From positions 1 to 64,000 of the forward strand of contig JADEYG010000007.1 of assembly GCA_016906335.1 (NCBI GenBank): a DNA stretch of 64,000 nucleotides, given 5' to 3'. Below, piece after piece: positions 10,375-19,410 of this stretch. Both the position numbers and the translations under genes were made by a program. How positions within the stretch are numbered: position 1 is the first letter of the stretch; every line of letters starts with the position of its first letter. The notes beneath the pieces are model-generated. The model was not told the origin of the DNA, ran no database searches, and saw nothing but the letters and a program-made list of their open reading frames with translations. The DNA comes from Novakomyces olei (taxonomy: Eukaryota; Ascomycota; Novakomycetes; Novakomycetales; Novakomycetaceae).

Positions 10375-11307
10375 ATGTCGCAAGAGGAGCTTAACACCTT
10401 TTTGCAATCCCTGCAAGCTCAGATTGCCGAGTTGAAGGCAGAGAACGAGAAAGGGCGATCGCACATTGCGCATCTGACCCAGGAGATCGGTTCGCGAGCT
10501 AAGAGAGCTCCGACGAGTGACGGACCAGCGGTGATGAAGCCCGACGCGTTTCGTGGGGACCGCAGAATGGTCGAGAATTTTTTGGCGCAGCTTCGCCTTT
10601 ACATCATGTTGAAACCGCACGAGTTTCGCGACGAGCGTTCGAAGGTTTTGTTCGCAGCTTCGTATTTGCGGGACGCCGCATTTGCGTGGTTCGAACCACA
10701 CCTTCGCAACAACGACTTCGCTTCGGTAGTACCTACTTTTGAAGCCTTTTGCGAAGCGTTGGCCGCGAATTTCGGCAAAGTCGACAGGGTGAGTCAGGCG
10801 CAAAGAGAGTTAGCCGCCTTGAGACAACGTGGATCAGCAGCATCTTATGCGAGCATTTTTCAAAGAATTGCTTCGTATTTGGATTTCAATGACAGTGCGC
10901 TGACGTTCATGTATTATCAGGGGCTGAAGGATCGCATCAAGGATGAGCTTTCCAGGATGGACAGACCCCGCACTTTGAATGAAATGATTGAGATTTCAGT
11001 TCGCGTGGATGGAAGAATATCCGACAGGCACATCGAGAGTGCAAGCCGCGGTTCCGTGAAATATTCCAACAACCGCCCGGCTGCAAACGCGAGTACAAGT
11101 TTTACTCCTATGGATGTGGACGCGATTAGTTTGGAAAAGGAGGATAACAACCATCGCAAAAGCAACATCAAATGCTTTAACTGTGGACGCGTGGGTCATC
11201 GAGCAAGAGAATGCAAGCAGAAGAAGAAGACGTACAATCAGCAACACGTCGCTGCATTCACGCACGAATTTTCCGATTTGGGAAAAGCGAACGCCCAGGT
11301 CCAATGA
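10375..11307 (+). CDS. Element C gag protein
   Basis: 310-residue Gag. It starts with a short coiled coil (MSQEELNTFLQSLQAQIAEL) and continues with the Ty3/gypsy capsid region (about residues 55-200; AASYLRDAAFAWFEPHL matches the AASYLRGVAFKWFEPHV of element A). It ends with a CCHC knuckle, CFNCGRVGHRARECK. Pol overlaps its end in the -1 frame. It looks whole and makes the particle shell. Confidence 0.92.
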   Translation: MSQEELNTFLQSLQAQIAELKAENEKGRSHIAHLTQEIGSRAKRAPTSDGPAVMKPDAFRGDRRMVENFLAQLRLYIMLKPHEFRDERSKVLFAASYLRDAAFAWFEPHLRNNDFASVVPTFEAFCEALAANFGKVDRVSQAQRELAALRQRGSAASYASIFQRIASYLDFNDSALTFMYYQGLKDRIKDELSRMDRPRTLNEMIEISVRVDGRISDRHIESASRGSVKYSNNRPAANASTSFTPMDVDAISLEKEDNNHRKSNIKCFNCGRVGHRARECKQKKKTYNQQHVAAFTHEFSDLGKANAQVQ

Positions 11308-14300
11308 AAAGGCCTGATCTGGGCAAACAACAATTTAGGCCACCAGAAGTTATGACAGTTTTTACGGAACCGGACAAAGCAAAGCATCTGACTGTCGTCG
11401 TGAAAGTCAAGACAGAGGATGGAGAGTTGAACGCGAGAGCCCTGATTGACTCAGGAGCTACCTCTAATTTTATCAGCGAGAAACTCGCATCGCATGCTTT
11501 TATTAAGCTTACGGAGAAGAGCGAGACCGAGCCCATCAGAGTCGTTGATGGAAGGACAATCAAGTCAGGAGGTATTCGCTTTCACACCAGCGAGATGGAT
11601 ATATCAATTGGCGAACATCGAGAAAGGATGACCTTCAATGTCATACCTCTTCGTGGATACGATGCTATCTTGGGCAAGCCATGGTTGGACAAGCATGAGC
11701 CTACGATCGGATGGAGTCGCGCAAACGTCGAGTTTAAGTCGAACTACTGTTTGGCGAACTGTTTGAAGTGCAGTACATTATCCGAATCCATGCAAGTCAG
11801 CGCAACCGAATTTGCAAGATTGGCTCGTAATGGAGAATCAGGTATTTTATGTGTGTACGCAACGGACGAGCAAGATATCAAGCCTCGCGTTACATTGCCT
11901 GGGTTCTACGAGGGATATCGCGACCTATTTGAGAAGAAGAACGCGGACGTTTTGCCGAAACATCAACCTTGGGATCATGCGATACCCTTGGCCGAAAATG
12001 CAAAGCCGCCTTTTGGTCCGATCTACCCGCTCGCCGAACGCGAATTGCAAACGCTGAGAGATTATATCAAGGAAAACCTCGCTAAAGGTTTTATACGACC
12101 GTCGTCGTCGCCCGCGGGGGCGCCGATCTTATTTGTCAAAAAGAAAGATGGATCGCTTAGATTATGCGTTGACTATCGCGGTCTGAACGCAATCACTGTC
12201 AAAAACAGATATGCATTACCGCTTATATCCGAACTTCTAGATCGCATTCGCCAAGCAACTATTTTTACGCGATTGGATCTTCGCGGTGCATATAATTTGG
12301 TTAGGATACGAAAAGGCGACGAATGGAAAACGGCCTTTCGTACGAGGTACGGCCACTACGAGTACCAAGTCATGCCGTTTGGGCTTACGAATGCCCCGGC
12401 TTCGTTTCAAGCACTCGCCAACGACACTTTGCGAGATTGCCTGGATCGATATGTTGTCGTTTACTTGGACGATATACTGATTTACTCAAATACAGAGGAA
12501 GAACACGTGGAGCACGTGCGCGGAGTATTGGAGAGACTTCGCAAGGCAAATTTATTTGTCAAATTGGAGAAATGCGAATTCCATACCGACACAACGGAGT
12601 TTCTTGGCTTCGTGATTTCAACGAAAGGTGTGTCGATGGAAAATACGAAGGTCAAATCGATTGAAACATGGCCCGAGCCAAAGAATGTTAAGGAGGTTAT
12701 GTCGTTCCTGGGACTGGCGAACTATTACCGAAGATTCATCGCCAACTACAGCAAGATTACGGTACCTCTTACCCGGCTTTTAAAGAAGGATACAAAGTTC
12801 GTGTTTAGCGACGAATGCAGGGAGTCATTCAATGCGTTGAAGGATGCATTCTTAGGCGCACCTATTCTTGTGCACTTTGATCCACAAAAGCCGAGCTTCT
12901 TGGAAACGGACGCCTCAGATTTTGCGATAGGCGGGATCCTTTCGCAAAAGGATGAAAACGGCGACACGAGACCAATCGCATTTTACTCGCGCAAGATGAC
13001 AAGCGCAGAGACGAACTACGACATTCACGACAAGGAGCTATTAGCTATTGTTGTATGTCTTCGGGAATGGAGGGTATACTTGGAGAGTCCCCTTCACAAA
13101 ACCACGATATACACGGATCATCGCAATCTTGTGTACTTTTGGACCGCGCGTGTCCTGAATAGACGGCAAATGCGCTGGTCGCAGTTACTTGCGTCTTACG
13201 ATTTTGTGATCGTGTATCGTGCGGGAAAGTTTAACCACAAGGCTGACTCCTTATCGCGAAGAAGCGATTACGTTAGCAGCGAAGAGGAGGAAAAGCCAGA
13301 ACGAACAATGGTGCTTTTGGACAAATCGCAATTTGTGTTTGCGATTGAGGACAACAAAACGCTGGCACAGGATATTAAGAAATGCTACGAGAAGGACAGC
13401 ATTTGCAAAAATATTATTGAGGAGTTAAAGAGCAAGCCTCGTGCTGCTCATTTGGAGAACTATACAATAGACAAGGAAGGTCTGTTAATGTTCTCGGGTT
13501 TGATTTACATACCCAGAGACAACGATTTGCGATTATCAATCATGCAAGAATGTCATGATTCGCAGACTTCAGGTCACCCCGGACAGGCCAAGACGCTAGA
13601 GCTTGTGACACGAAATTACTACTGGCCTAGGATGCGGAAGGACGTATTTAACTATGTGGACTCATGCGACACTTGCGCACGAAGTAAACCATCGCGTCAT
13701 GCTCCTTATGGTCTACTACATTCGTTGCGAGTGCCTACAAAGCCTTGGGAAAGCATTGCTATGGACTTCATTGTGAAGCTCCCGGTGTCAAGAGATGTCA
13801 TCACAGGCAAAGACTACGACTCAATTTGGGTTATAGTATGTCGCTTTACGAAGATAGGCATCTTTGTACCAATATGCGAGACCATGAGCGCGAAAGAACT
13901 AGCATTGCTATACGCTCACAGAGTATTTGCTAACTTTGGACTGCCAGAAGAAATTATCTCAGATCGTGGATCAGTTTTCGTATCACATTTTACAAAGCAT
14001 TTACTCGCACATTGTGATATCAAGCAAAGGTTATCAACTGCGTACCATCCCCAGAGCGATGGACAAACGGAAAGGCTTAATCAGAGCCTCGAGCAATATT
14101 TGAGAATTTACAGCAATTACCAACAAACGAATTGGGTAAACTTGCTACCTTTTGCACAGTTCGCATATAACAATACTGAGCAATCATCAATAAAAGCGAC
14201 CCCTAGTTACGCTTTATATGGGTATCACCCCAAATGCCGTTTTACGATAGCAACAGCACGGCAGTGTCCATCGGCGGACAATCGGATTGATTTCTTGCGA

Positions 14301-14828
14301 ACGCTACATCGCCTTTTACAGATCGAAATCAAGCACGCCATTAGCGATCAAGCACGGTTTGCTAATACGCACCGTGTCGACAAGAATTTTGAAGTCGGTC
14401 AGAAAGTATGGCTAGTGAGAAAGAACATCAGTACCACTAGGCCAAGCGACAAGTTGGATTACAGGAAGATTGGACCCTTTGCAATCTTGGAACGTATCGG
14501 TTTACGTGCATACAAGTTGGATTTACCGAACACGATGAGAATACACCCAGTATTCCATGCTTCTTTATTGGAATCGTACAAGTCTACGTCTACGATTGTG
14601 CGACAGCAGACAGCACCACCACCACCAATAATAATTGAGAATACACCAGAGTGGGAGGTAGAGGAAGTGTTGGACTCAAGGAAGCGAAGAAACAAATTGG
14701 AATACTTCGTACACTGGAAGAGATACGATAGTGCTAATCGCACTTGGGAGCCGGCAGGCAATTTGACAAATTGCGACGATTTAGTGAAAGAATTTCACAG
14801 ATTACACCCGGCTAAGCCGAAGCTATGA
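11211..14828 (+). CDS. Element C pol polyprotein (PR-RT-RH-IN-chromodomain)
   Basis: About 1,205 codons open from within gag to the stop at 14828. Domains in order: protease (LIDSGATSNF), reverse transcriptase (YLDD), RNase H (TDAS), integrase zinc head (HDSQTSGH...CDTCARSK), integrase core, and a C-terminal chromodomain (EYFVHWKRYDSANRTWEP). It is the same clade as A and B but clearly diverged. It looks whole. The initial codons of the open frame overlap gag and are probably not used as an independent start; Ty3/gypsy elements commonly reach pol by frameshifting. Confidence 0.92.
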   Translation: MQAEEEDVQSATRRCIHARIFRFGKSERPGPMKRPDLGKQQFRPPEVMTVFTEPDKAKHLTVVVKVKTEDGELNARALIDSGATSNFISEKLASHAFIKLTEKSETEPIRVVDGRTIKSGGIRFHTSEMDISIGEHRERMTFNVIPLRGYDAILGKPWLDKHEPTIGWSRANVEFKSNYCLANCLKCSTLSESMQVSATEFARLARNGESGILCVYATDEQDIKPRVTLPGFYEGYRDLFEKKNADVLPKHQPWDHAIPLAENAKPPFGPIYPLAERELQTLRDYIKENLAKGFIRPSSSPAGAPILFVKKKDGSLRLCVDYRGLNAITVKNRYALPLISELLDRIRQATIFTRLDLRGAYNLVRIRKGDEWKTAFRTRYGHYEYQVMPFGLTNAPASFQALANDTLRDCLDRYVVVYLDDILIYSNTEEEHVEHVRGVLERLRKANLFVKLEKCEFHTDTTEFLGFVISTKGVSMENTKVKSIETWPEPKNVKEVMSFLGLANYYRRFIANYSKITVPLTRLLKKDTKFVFSDECRESFNALKDAFLGAPILVHFDPQKPSFLETDASDFAIGGILSQKDENGDTRPIAFYSRKMTSAETNYDIHDKELLAIVVCLREWRVYLESPLHKTTIYTDHRNLVYFWTARVLNRRQMRWSQLLASYDFVIVYRAGKFNHKADSLSRRSDYVSSEEEEKPERTMVLLDKSQFVFAIEDNKTLAQDIKKCYEKDSICKNIIEELKSKPRAAHLENYTIDKEGLLMFSGLIYIPRDNDLRLSIMQECHDSQTSGHPGQAKTLELVTRNYYWPRMRKDVFNYVDSCDTCARSKPSRHAPYGLLHSLRVPTKPWESIAMDFIVKLPVSRDVITGKDYDSIWVIVCRFTKIGIFVPICETMSAKELALLYAHRVFANFGLPEEIISDRGSVFVSHFTKHLLAHCDIKQRLSTAYHPQSDGQTERLNQSLEQYLRIYSNYQQTNWVNLLPFAQFAYNNTEQSSIKATPSYALYGYHPKCRFTIATARQCPSADNRIDFLRTLHRLLQIEIKHAISDQARFANTHRVDKNFEVGQKVWLVRKNISTTRPSDKLDYRKIGPFAILERIGLRAYKLDLPNTMRIHPVFHASLLESYKSTSTIVRQQTAPPPPIIIENTPEWEVEEVLDSRKRRNKLEYFVHWKRYDSANRTWEPAGNLTNCDDLVKEFHRLHPAKPKL

Positions 14829-15040
14829 TGTTTACGTTAATCGCGATACAGGTTACGTCATTCAACTCACGTAATCTTACGCAATCGCGAGACTCAACTC
14901 TTGATTTTTGTTTACGACTGCGATATAATACACAATTCGCACTAGTTATTTATCGCTATTTGGAAATATTTTTTTGAAAATGTATAAAAAATTATTAAAA
15001 TCAAAACAAGATGTATCGCATATTTGAAGAATTTTGGCGC
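14829..15040. other. Element C spacer between pol and the antisense gene
   Basis: About 210 AT-rich bases separate the stop of pol from the end of the convergently oriented antisense gene. The two would share this stretch as 3' untranslated region. I see no other feature in it. Confidence 0.6.
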
Positions 15041-15472
15041 TCATTCCAAGCCGCGCAAAGCCGAAATTTCCGCTTTCAGCTCTAGGACCTGCTGACGGAG
15101 CGAATCGATTTCGCGATCTTTAGCGGCCAATGCTCTTTCAACAGCAACCCCGAGGCCCTCAGACGAATCGGTTGCCGCGCATTGGGCGACTTCTACAACG
15201 GGCGTCGCAACGCGAGGAACAGTGGAGGCCAACTTTGCCTTACGAGCGTTATCATACTTACGATACTCGCGCTCGACGATCGACCCGCGTATGCGCGAAT
15301 TCAACAGGGTCGGCGACATAAACATCGCGCCCTCGCACTTGGTTTTACGCGCCGCACACGCTAAGCAGCGACGGACGCGAGGGATGGCTGTCATGAAGAA
15401 CTCACAGCGCCTCCCCTGCGAAACACAATAGTCGCACGGCTTCTCGGACACAGTCACACGTGCAAGCGACAT
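15041..15472 (-). CDS. Element C antisense gene: cysteine-rich, coiled-coil protein
   Basis: 143-residue protein on the strand opposite gag-pol, between pol and the 3' LTR. The N-terminal half has paired cysteines (CDYC...RRCEFF, then RRCLACAARKTKCEG, residues about 13-48), a pattern resembling fungal zinc-cluster and retrotransposon-linked zinc-binding proteins. The C-terminal 35 residues form a likely coiled coil (ALAAKDREIDSLRQQVLEL). A nucleic-acid-binding or dimerising role is plausible but unproven. Its start at 15472 leaves 263 bases before the 3' LTR for a promoter. A fragment of a similar gene survives at 128-285, so it is a recurring passenger. It looks whole. Confidence 0.7.
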   Translation of the reverse strand: MSLARVTVSEKPCDYCVSQGRRCEFFMTAIPRVRRCLACAARKTKCEGAMFMSPTLLNSRIRGSIVEREYRKYDNARKAKLASTVPRVATPVVEVAQCAATDSSEGLGVAVERALAAKDREIDSLRQQVLELKAEISALRGLE

Positions 15473-15735
15473 CGCGTTCAGAACTGTCTTTGCGAACGCG
15501 ACTGGATACTATTTATCTTCGCGTTTTGCCTCTTTACCCCTCTGCAACAAAACGCGAACACCCCTTTTATTTTCCCATGCTATTCTATATGTTTATTTAC
15601 GCGTTTACTGAGGAGAAAATATTATTGTGACACGCGGCAATTGAAATTAGCGTTTATTTTGTTCGCCTTTCTATTTTTATGGAATATTTTATGTTTTGCG
15701 GGCGCGGGGACCTCGCCCAAGGGAGGGGGGGATAC

Positions 15736-16366
15736 TGTCATGATCCTCGCCTTGGCGAGTCCCTGACAACCGCGTTGGGAAGCGAGGGGCGACGCCTGTA
15801 GTCGGACTTGGGATGTCCGCGCGTCGCGAGCTTCGCCAACGCGGCCCAAGACCAGTCGGCGCGTAATGCGATGGTCTTGGGACGTAGAAGTTGTCTTAGT
15901 GCGCATGTAGGTACGCGCACTAAGCCAGCTTGGCCCACGGGAGCGAGGGGCTCCATGCACAATGTGCACGGACCTCGCTTCCCGTTCTCATTCTCGCACG
16001 CTAGCGAGTGCGACCCTTCGCACTCCGCTAGCGCGAGAACATTCATAGTTATTTCCATAGTCTAGTTTAGGTTGAGAGCTTCCCGCTCTAACTTGCGCGA
16101 CCTTCGCTCAAGTTAGTTTGGGAAGAGTAGTTTAGAGTGCGAAGGAGCATCCGCTCCTCCGCAGCTTAGTTTAGTTTATAGTTGCCCGTGAAGGCCTCTT
16201 GCCCTTCACGGGTTGATTATCTCAAAGTGGGAGTAATACATTATATTACTCCTGGTAAGCTTTACAGTAATCGCTTTCTGCTTTCCTGGTCTTTCTTATT
16301 CCTTTACTTTATTTAAACTATACACGGCCGGCCTCCAGCGATTGTAGCTGTAAGGACCGCCTTACA
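15736..16366 (+). repeat. 3' LTR of element C
   Basis: 631 bases, apparently identical to 9408-10038. It is preceded by a purine-rich tract (GGGAGGGGGGGATA, about 15721-15734) and followed by the right CTTGC target duplication at 16367-16371, after which element B resumes. Confidence 0.93.
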
Positions 16367-16371
16367 CTTGC
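16367..16371. repeat. Target-site duplication of element C (CTTGC), right copy
   Basis: Right copy of the 5-base duplication described at 9403-9407. Confidence 0.9.
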
Positions 16372-16845
16372 CCAAATAACTATTTTCTGAACTAATTATT
16401 GATTCTATTTATTTATTATTTTTCTATTAAGGAACCCACCTATTATTGAAGGGGGAGTAATGCTCTGCAATATTTGTGCTATGTATCACGTATACACGCT
16501 TATTATCGCACTTTATTATTTATTTCATACGACGCTAAATATGGCGCCCAGAGCGGGCAACTTAGCGACCGTTTATTATCGCAAAAGATTATTTATTGTG
16601 ACGCTAAATATGACGCCCAGAGCGGACAACTTAGCGACCTTATTATCCACACATAATATTATTATATGTGTTGTTATTATATTGGTTACTTATATTATTA
16701 TATATACCGTTATATATATATTACCGGTACGACTTATTATATACGGACGATTACTTAAGATTGATAACCGTTCTATATAAATTAACTGGCCTGAAAATAT
16801 TTTCAGCAAACGCAACTCTACCAGCCCTCAGCAGTGAACTTAGCG
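16372..16845 (+). promoter_or_regulatory. Element B spacer, right half: paired 40-base hairpin repeats and TATA-like box
   Basis: AT-rich leader of the element B accessory gene. It holds two 40-base near-identical copies (16531-16570 and 16600-16639, 38 of 40 bases alike). Each begins GACGCTAA and ends TTAGCGACC, so each can fold on itself through CGCTAA/TTAGCG. A TATATAA box near 16773 lies about 70 bases before the ATG at 16846. A purine-rich GAAGGGGGAG at about 16449-16458 resembles a polypurine tract. The hairpins and box mirror the leader of the accessory gene in element A, so they are probably regulatory. Confidence 0.45.
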
Positions 16846-17836
16846 ATGCCTCGAGAAAAAAGCACCAGACGCCCCAGAAACCAAGGACCGCTAGAATGTT
16901 TAGATTGTGGAACAAGGTTCTACGAACAATATGACAGGAAACGGCATCAGATTGCAGTCCATGACAAAAGAATGTCTGCGTGCATCAAGGAGTTTTATCG
17001 TTGCGGGGGAAAATCGACAAATTACGAAAGTGTGCTGACGTGTTTGCGCACGCTAAGCACTCGCCAAACAGCTCTCCATGAAGCAGCCTACGATACGGTC
17101 GACATCGAGTGTGAAGATCTCCTCAAGGATCTAACGTCCCGTTCACCATGTCAGATTATTGACAACGCATCGAACCAAATCGTTCTCAAGGCCACTAGTG
17201 TTATCTCATTTCTTGCAGCGTGGATGGATCGGGGCGCAAACCCATACGCGGTGTACAATTTAAAACCTAGCCGATTGGGGCTCCGCCAAAAAGCTACGTC
17301 CTCTTGACGAGCATGCGGATAACACGACAAACTGGACGTCGGTCCTTACACCAGCAGGGACTGTAACAGACGTGCACATTGATCCCATCATGTTCGGGAC
17401 AGTTGTCTACGGTGTTTTCGGAACAAAAATGATTCTAACATGGCCGCCCACACCAGAGAATCTTTCCTGGTTTGGACCAAGGCATCGACAAAATCATCAG
17501 TTTGCATTGCGCGATGCCATCATCTACTTGCGCGGCCTGAAGTATTATATTCTCTCGGAGAATAGGTCAATCACGTTTCCACCAGGCACTCTCCACGGTG
17601 TTATCGCAATCACCGACTCTGCGCTGATGGGATACAACTTTGCCGTACTCGACAAGGACATTACGAGACTTATCGAGTGGGACGCAAACTTCGCAAAGGG
17701 TAAGGCTGAATTGACACGCGATGCGGTTGAAGAACATCGTGTTTGTCTTCGGCATTACGAAAAGGTTTTTAAGTCTTCTTTCTCTTCTTTTTCTTTTGAT
17801 TTCAACAAAGGACTTCGACTTTTGAGAGGGGAGTAA
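16846..17836 (+). pseudogene. Element B accessory gene: zinc finger plus JmjC-like domain
   Basis: Homologue of the element A accessory gene in the same place, between pol and the 3' LTR. It shows a zinc finger (CLDCGTRF...RHQIAVH) and, further on, the JmjC-like signature in order: TDVHID (iron-binding HxD), GTKMILTWPPTPENLSWFGP, and PPGTLHGV...GYNFA. The WPPTxENL..FGPRHR block is nearly the same as in element A although the rest is diverged. Retention of these motifs across two families suggests past selection for the domain. As it stands it looks broken (about one break). It is a fossil copy. Confidence 0.72.
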
Positions 17837-18187
17837 TGTTAGGGAGTCGCTATTTAGGCCGCTATGAACGGTTGATATAGCGACGAGTCTTATTCAACTT
17901 TCCAGTTTATTACTTTAATTTCTTTTAGTTATTTGTTTAATGTGGCTTAGATAGTTCTAGAATAGTTTTCTCATAGTTTAACCACAAGGGTCAAGCTTAT
18001 AAATAGAGGCTTGTCTTCTACTTGTCCCTTGTGTGAAATCAATTTGGGTTACGCCTATACTTCGCGACTGTAGGCTCCTCAGTCTCCTTGTTGCAATAGT
18101 CACCGACAGTACTCTGGTTCGTCCCATCTTCCTGCCTCCGCCCGCGCGATATCGGGCTAGTCCATCACCCAGGGTCACCCCCTAACA
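17837..18187 (+). repeat. 3' LTR of element B
   Basis: 351 bases with TGTTAGGG at the start and CCCTAACA at the end, an 8-base perfect terminal inverted repeat that happens to equal telomere-like sequence. It contains AAATAGAGGCTTG, matching the promoter region of the element A LTR. A purine tract (GAGAGGGGAG) precedes it. No partner 5' LTR lies in the window. Confidence 0.85.
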
Positions 18188-18747
18188 TATGATCACAACT
18201 TTCATAACTACAATGAAGCTTCAACAAATAACTGTCGTTGTTGATCGAAGATGTGACAACATCAAACAAATACTTGGACTTGCTCGCATTAGGCTTTTCT
18301 GCATGAGTACAGAACGCAAATGGTGCAGCAGGAATTCGCTTCTCTGAAAAAGACATCTATGCCGATTTGGCAGCTGCCCAGCGACGTATAATACGTTAGG
18401 TCACGCAAAACTTCACCGGACACAGTAGCCACAGGAGACCAGACAAATTGCTGCAAGTGGTGTTGTACTTTGTCGCGCATGCAGAGTAACACAAGCTTTT
18501 CTAAGAGCAGATGAGCTGTATAGATAACCAACCCAAGTTCACCATTTATGTTCCCCACCCTTAAGCTGTCAGACACTAAATTCTTATCGCTGCTATCTTG
18601 CCCTGAAGATGGACTTTGGGGGAGTAATTTACTTGTTATCGTAATATAACAGCGTGGTCGATAGGTTAAATTAAAAGATAATGCAATTTGTTCATAAAGC
18701 TCTTGCCTTTTTCGAAACGCAATTTGTTTCCAAGACTGTCTTGTCAT
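18188..18747 (-). pseudogene. Remnant of a host gene cut by element B, possibly amidase-like
   Basis: A minus-strand open frame starts at 18747 (MTRQSWKQIAFRKRQELYEQ) and passes into a second frame near 18340 (RIPAAPFAFCTHAEKP), ending at the element B LTR. The first 25 residues resemble the start of fungal amidases (SWxxIAxxKRxE). The later GID...RIPAA run loosely resembles the amidase GTDxGGSIRIPAAF block. The middle is not recognisable. I take it as a decayed gene into which element B inserted, whose other part was lost with the chromosome end. The amidase reading is weak. Confidence 0.3.
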
Positions 18748-19410
18748 TTAAATATAGCATATAATAACCATTGTTCATATTTATTTATACCAGATCCATA
18801 GGGGGTTGGTCAATGGCCGTCTCAAGCCGTCCGTCTTCGATAATGCGAAGCAATGATGATAAGATTGATAAGGAAACAAGGAATAATAGTTTCACAATGT
18901 CCCACAAGTGGAACACAATCTAAACAGATTTTGGATTTTGCAATGTTAGACAACATGATTTATTTTCAAAAGCACTGGGAAGCAAAATCTACCTGGCTAT
19001 CATGAGACTGTTCAACATTCATACCTTAGCATCCCACTCAAACTCTTATGTGGCCTAGCCAGACTATATATCTAAATAGAGCAGGTAGAAAATAATCAAC
19101 ATAGTTCAACAATTATCATACTATAAATTATTATACTATACATTAAATGGTGGCTAGACGCAACAGCTCAAGTCGACCTGTGTTCGCAAGCAACTAAATG
19201 GTGGCTAGACGCAACAGCTCAAGTCGACCTGTGTTCGCAAGCAACACTGCCAGCGCAACCGTATCGGGCTTTGGAGCAGGAAGGCGTCATCGGATGCTTG
19301 ATGACGGACACAAGAAACCTAAAACGTTGTTAAGCTTGTTTTGTAGACGGGTTGTACAAATGGTTTCATCTGTTAAAATGCTATTTAAATGCGCATGCTT
19401 AAGCTATAGT
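18748..19410. other. Intergenic region with a perfect 51-base tandem duplication
   Basis: No convincing gene. Bases 19144-19194 and 19195-19245 are identical head-to-tail copies of a 51-base unit containing TGGTGGCTAGACGCAACAGC. A plus-strand frame runs from the second copy to 19452 (84 codons) with an Arg/Ser-rich start, but it lies antisense to the end of the FunK1 gene and has no recognisable relatives. The rest is AT-rich. Confidence 0.6.

Larger units (their letters stand above)
9408..16366 (+). mobile_element. Element C: whole-looking chromovirus with antisense accessory gene
   Basis: LTR retrotransposon of 6,959 bases, flanked by CTTGC target duplications. Parts: 5' LTR 9408-10038, gag 10375-11307, pol 11211-14828, antisense gene 15041-15472, polypurine tract before 15736, 3' LTR 15736-16366. 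The 631-base LTRs look identical by eye, so the insertion is very recent. No obvious break was seen in gag or pol, so it looks whole. It sits inside element B, which must be older. Unlike A and B, its extra gene is on the opposite strand and is not JmjC-like. Confidence 0.95.
6606..18187 (+). mobile_element. Element B: older chromovirus, 5' part missing, split by element C
   Basis: B survives as 6606-9407 and 16372-18187. Its left end, including 5' LTR, gag and protease, is absent; the sequence begins just before the reverse transcriptase, against the 3' LTR of element A. Present parts: pol remnant 6606-9202 with RT, RNase H, integrase and chromodomain; a spacer interrupted by element C; an accessory zinc-finger/JmjC-like gene 16846-17836; and a 3' LTR 17837-18187. 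It is older than C and probably older than A. It is broken by loss of its 5' third, and the accessory gene looks broken as well (about one break). A second purine-rich tract at about 16450-16459 leaves open that the right-hand part is a separate but related element. Confidence 0.8.
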
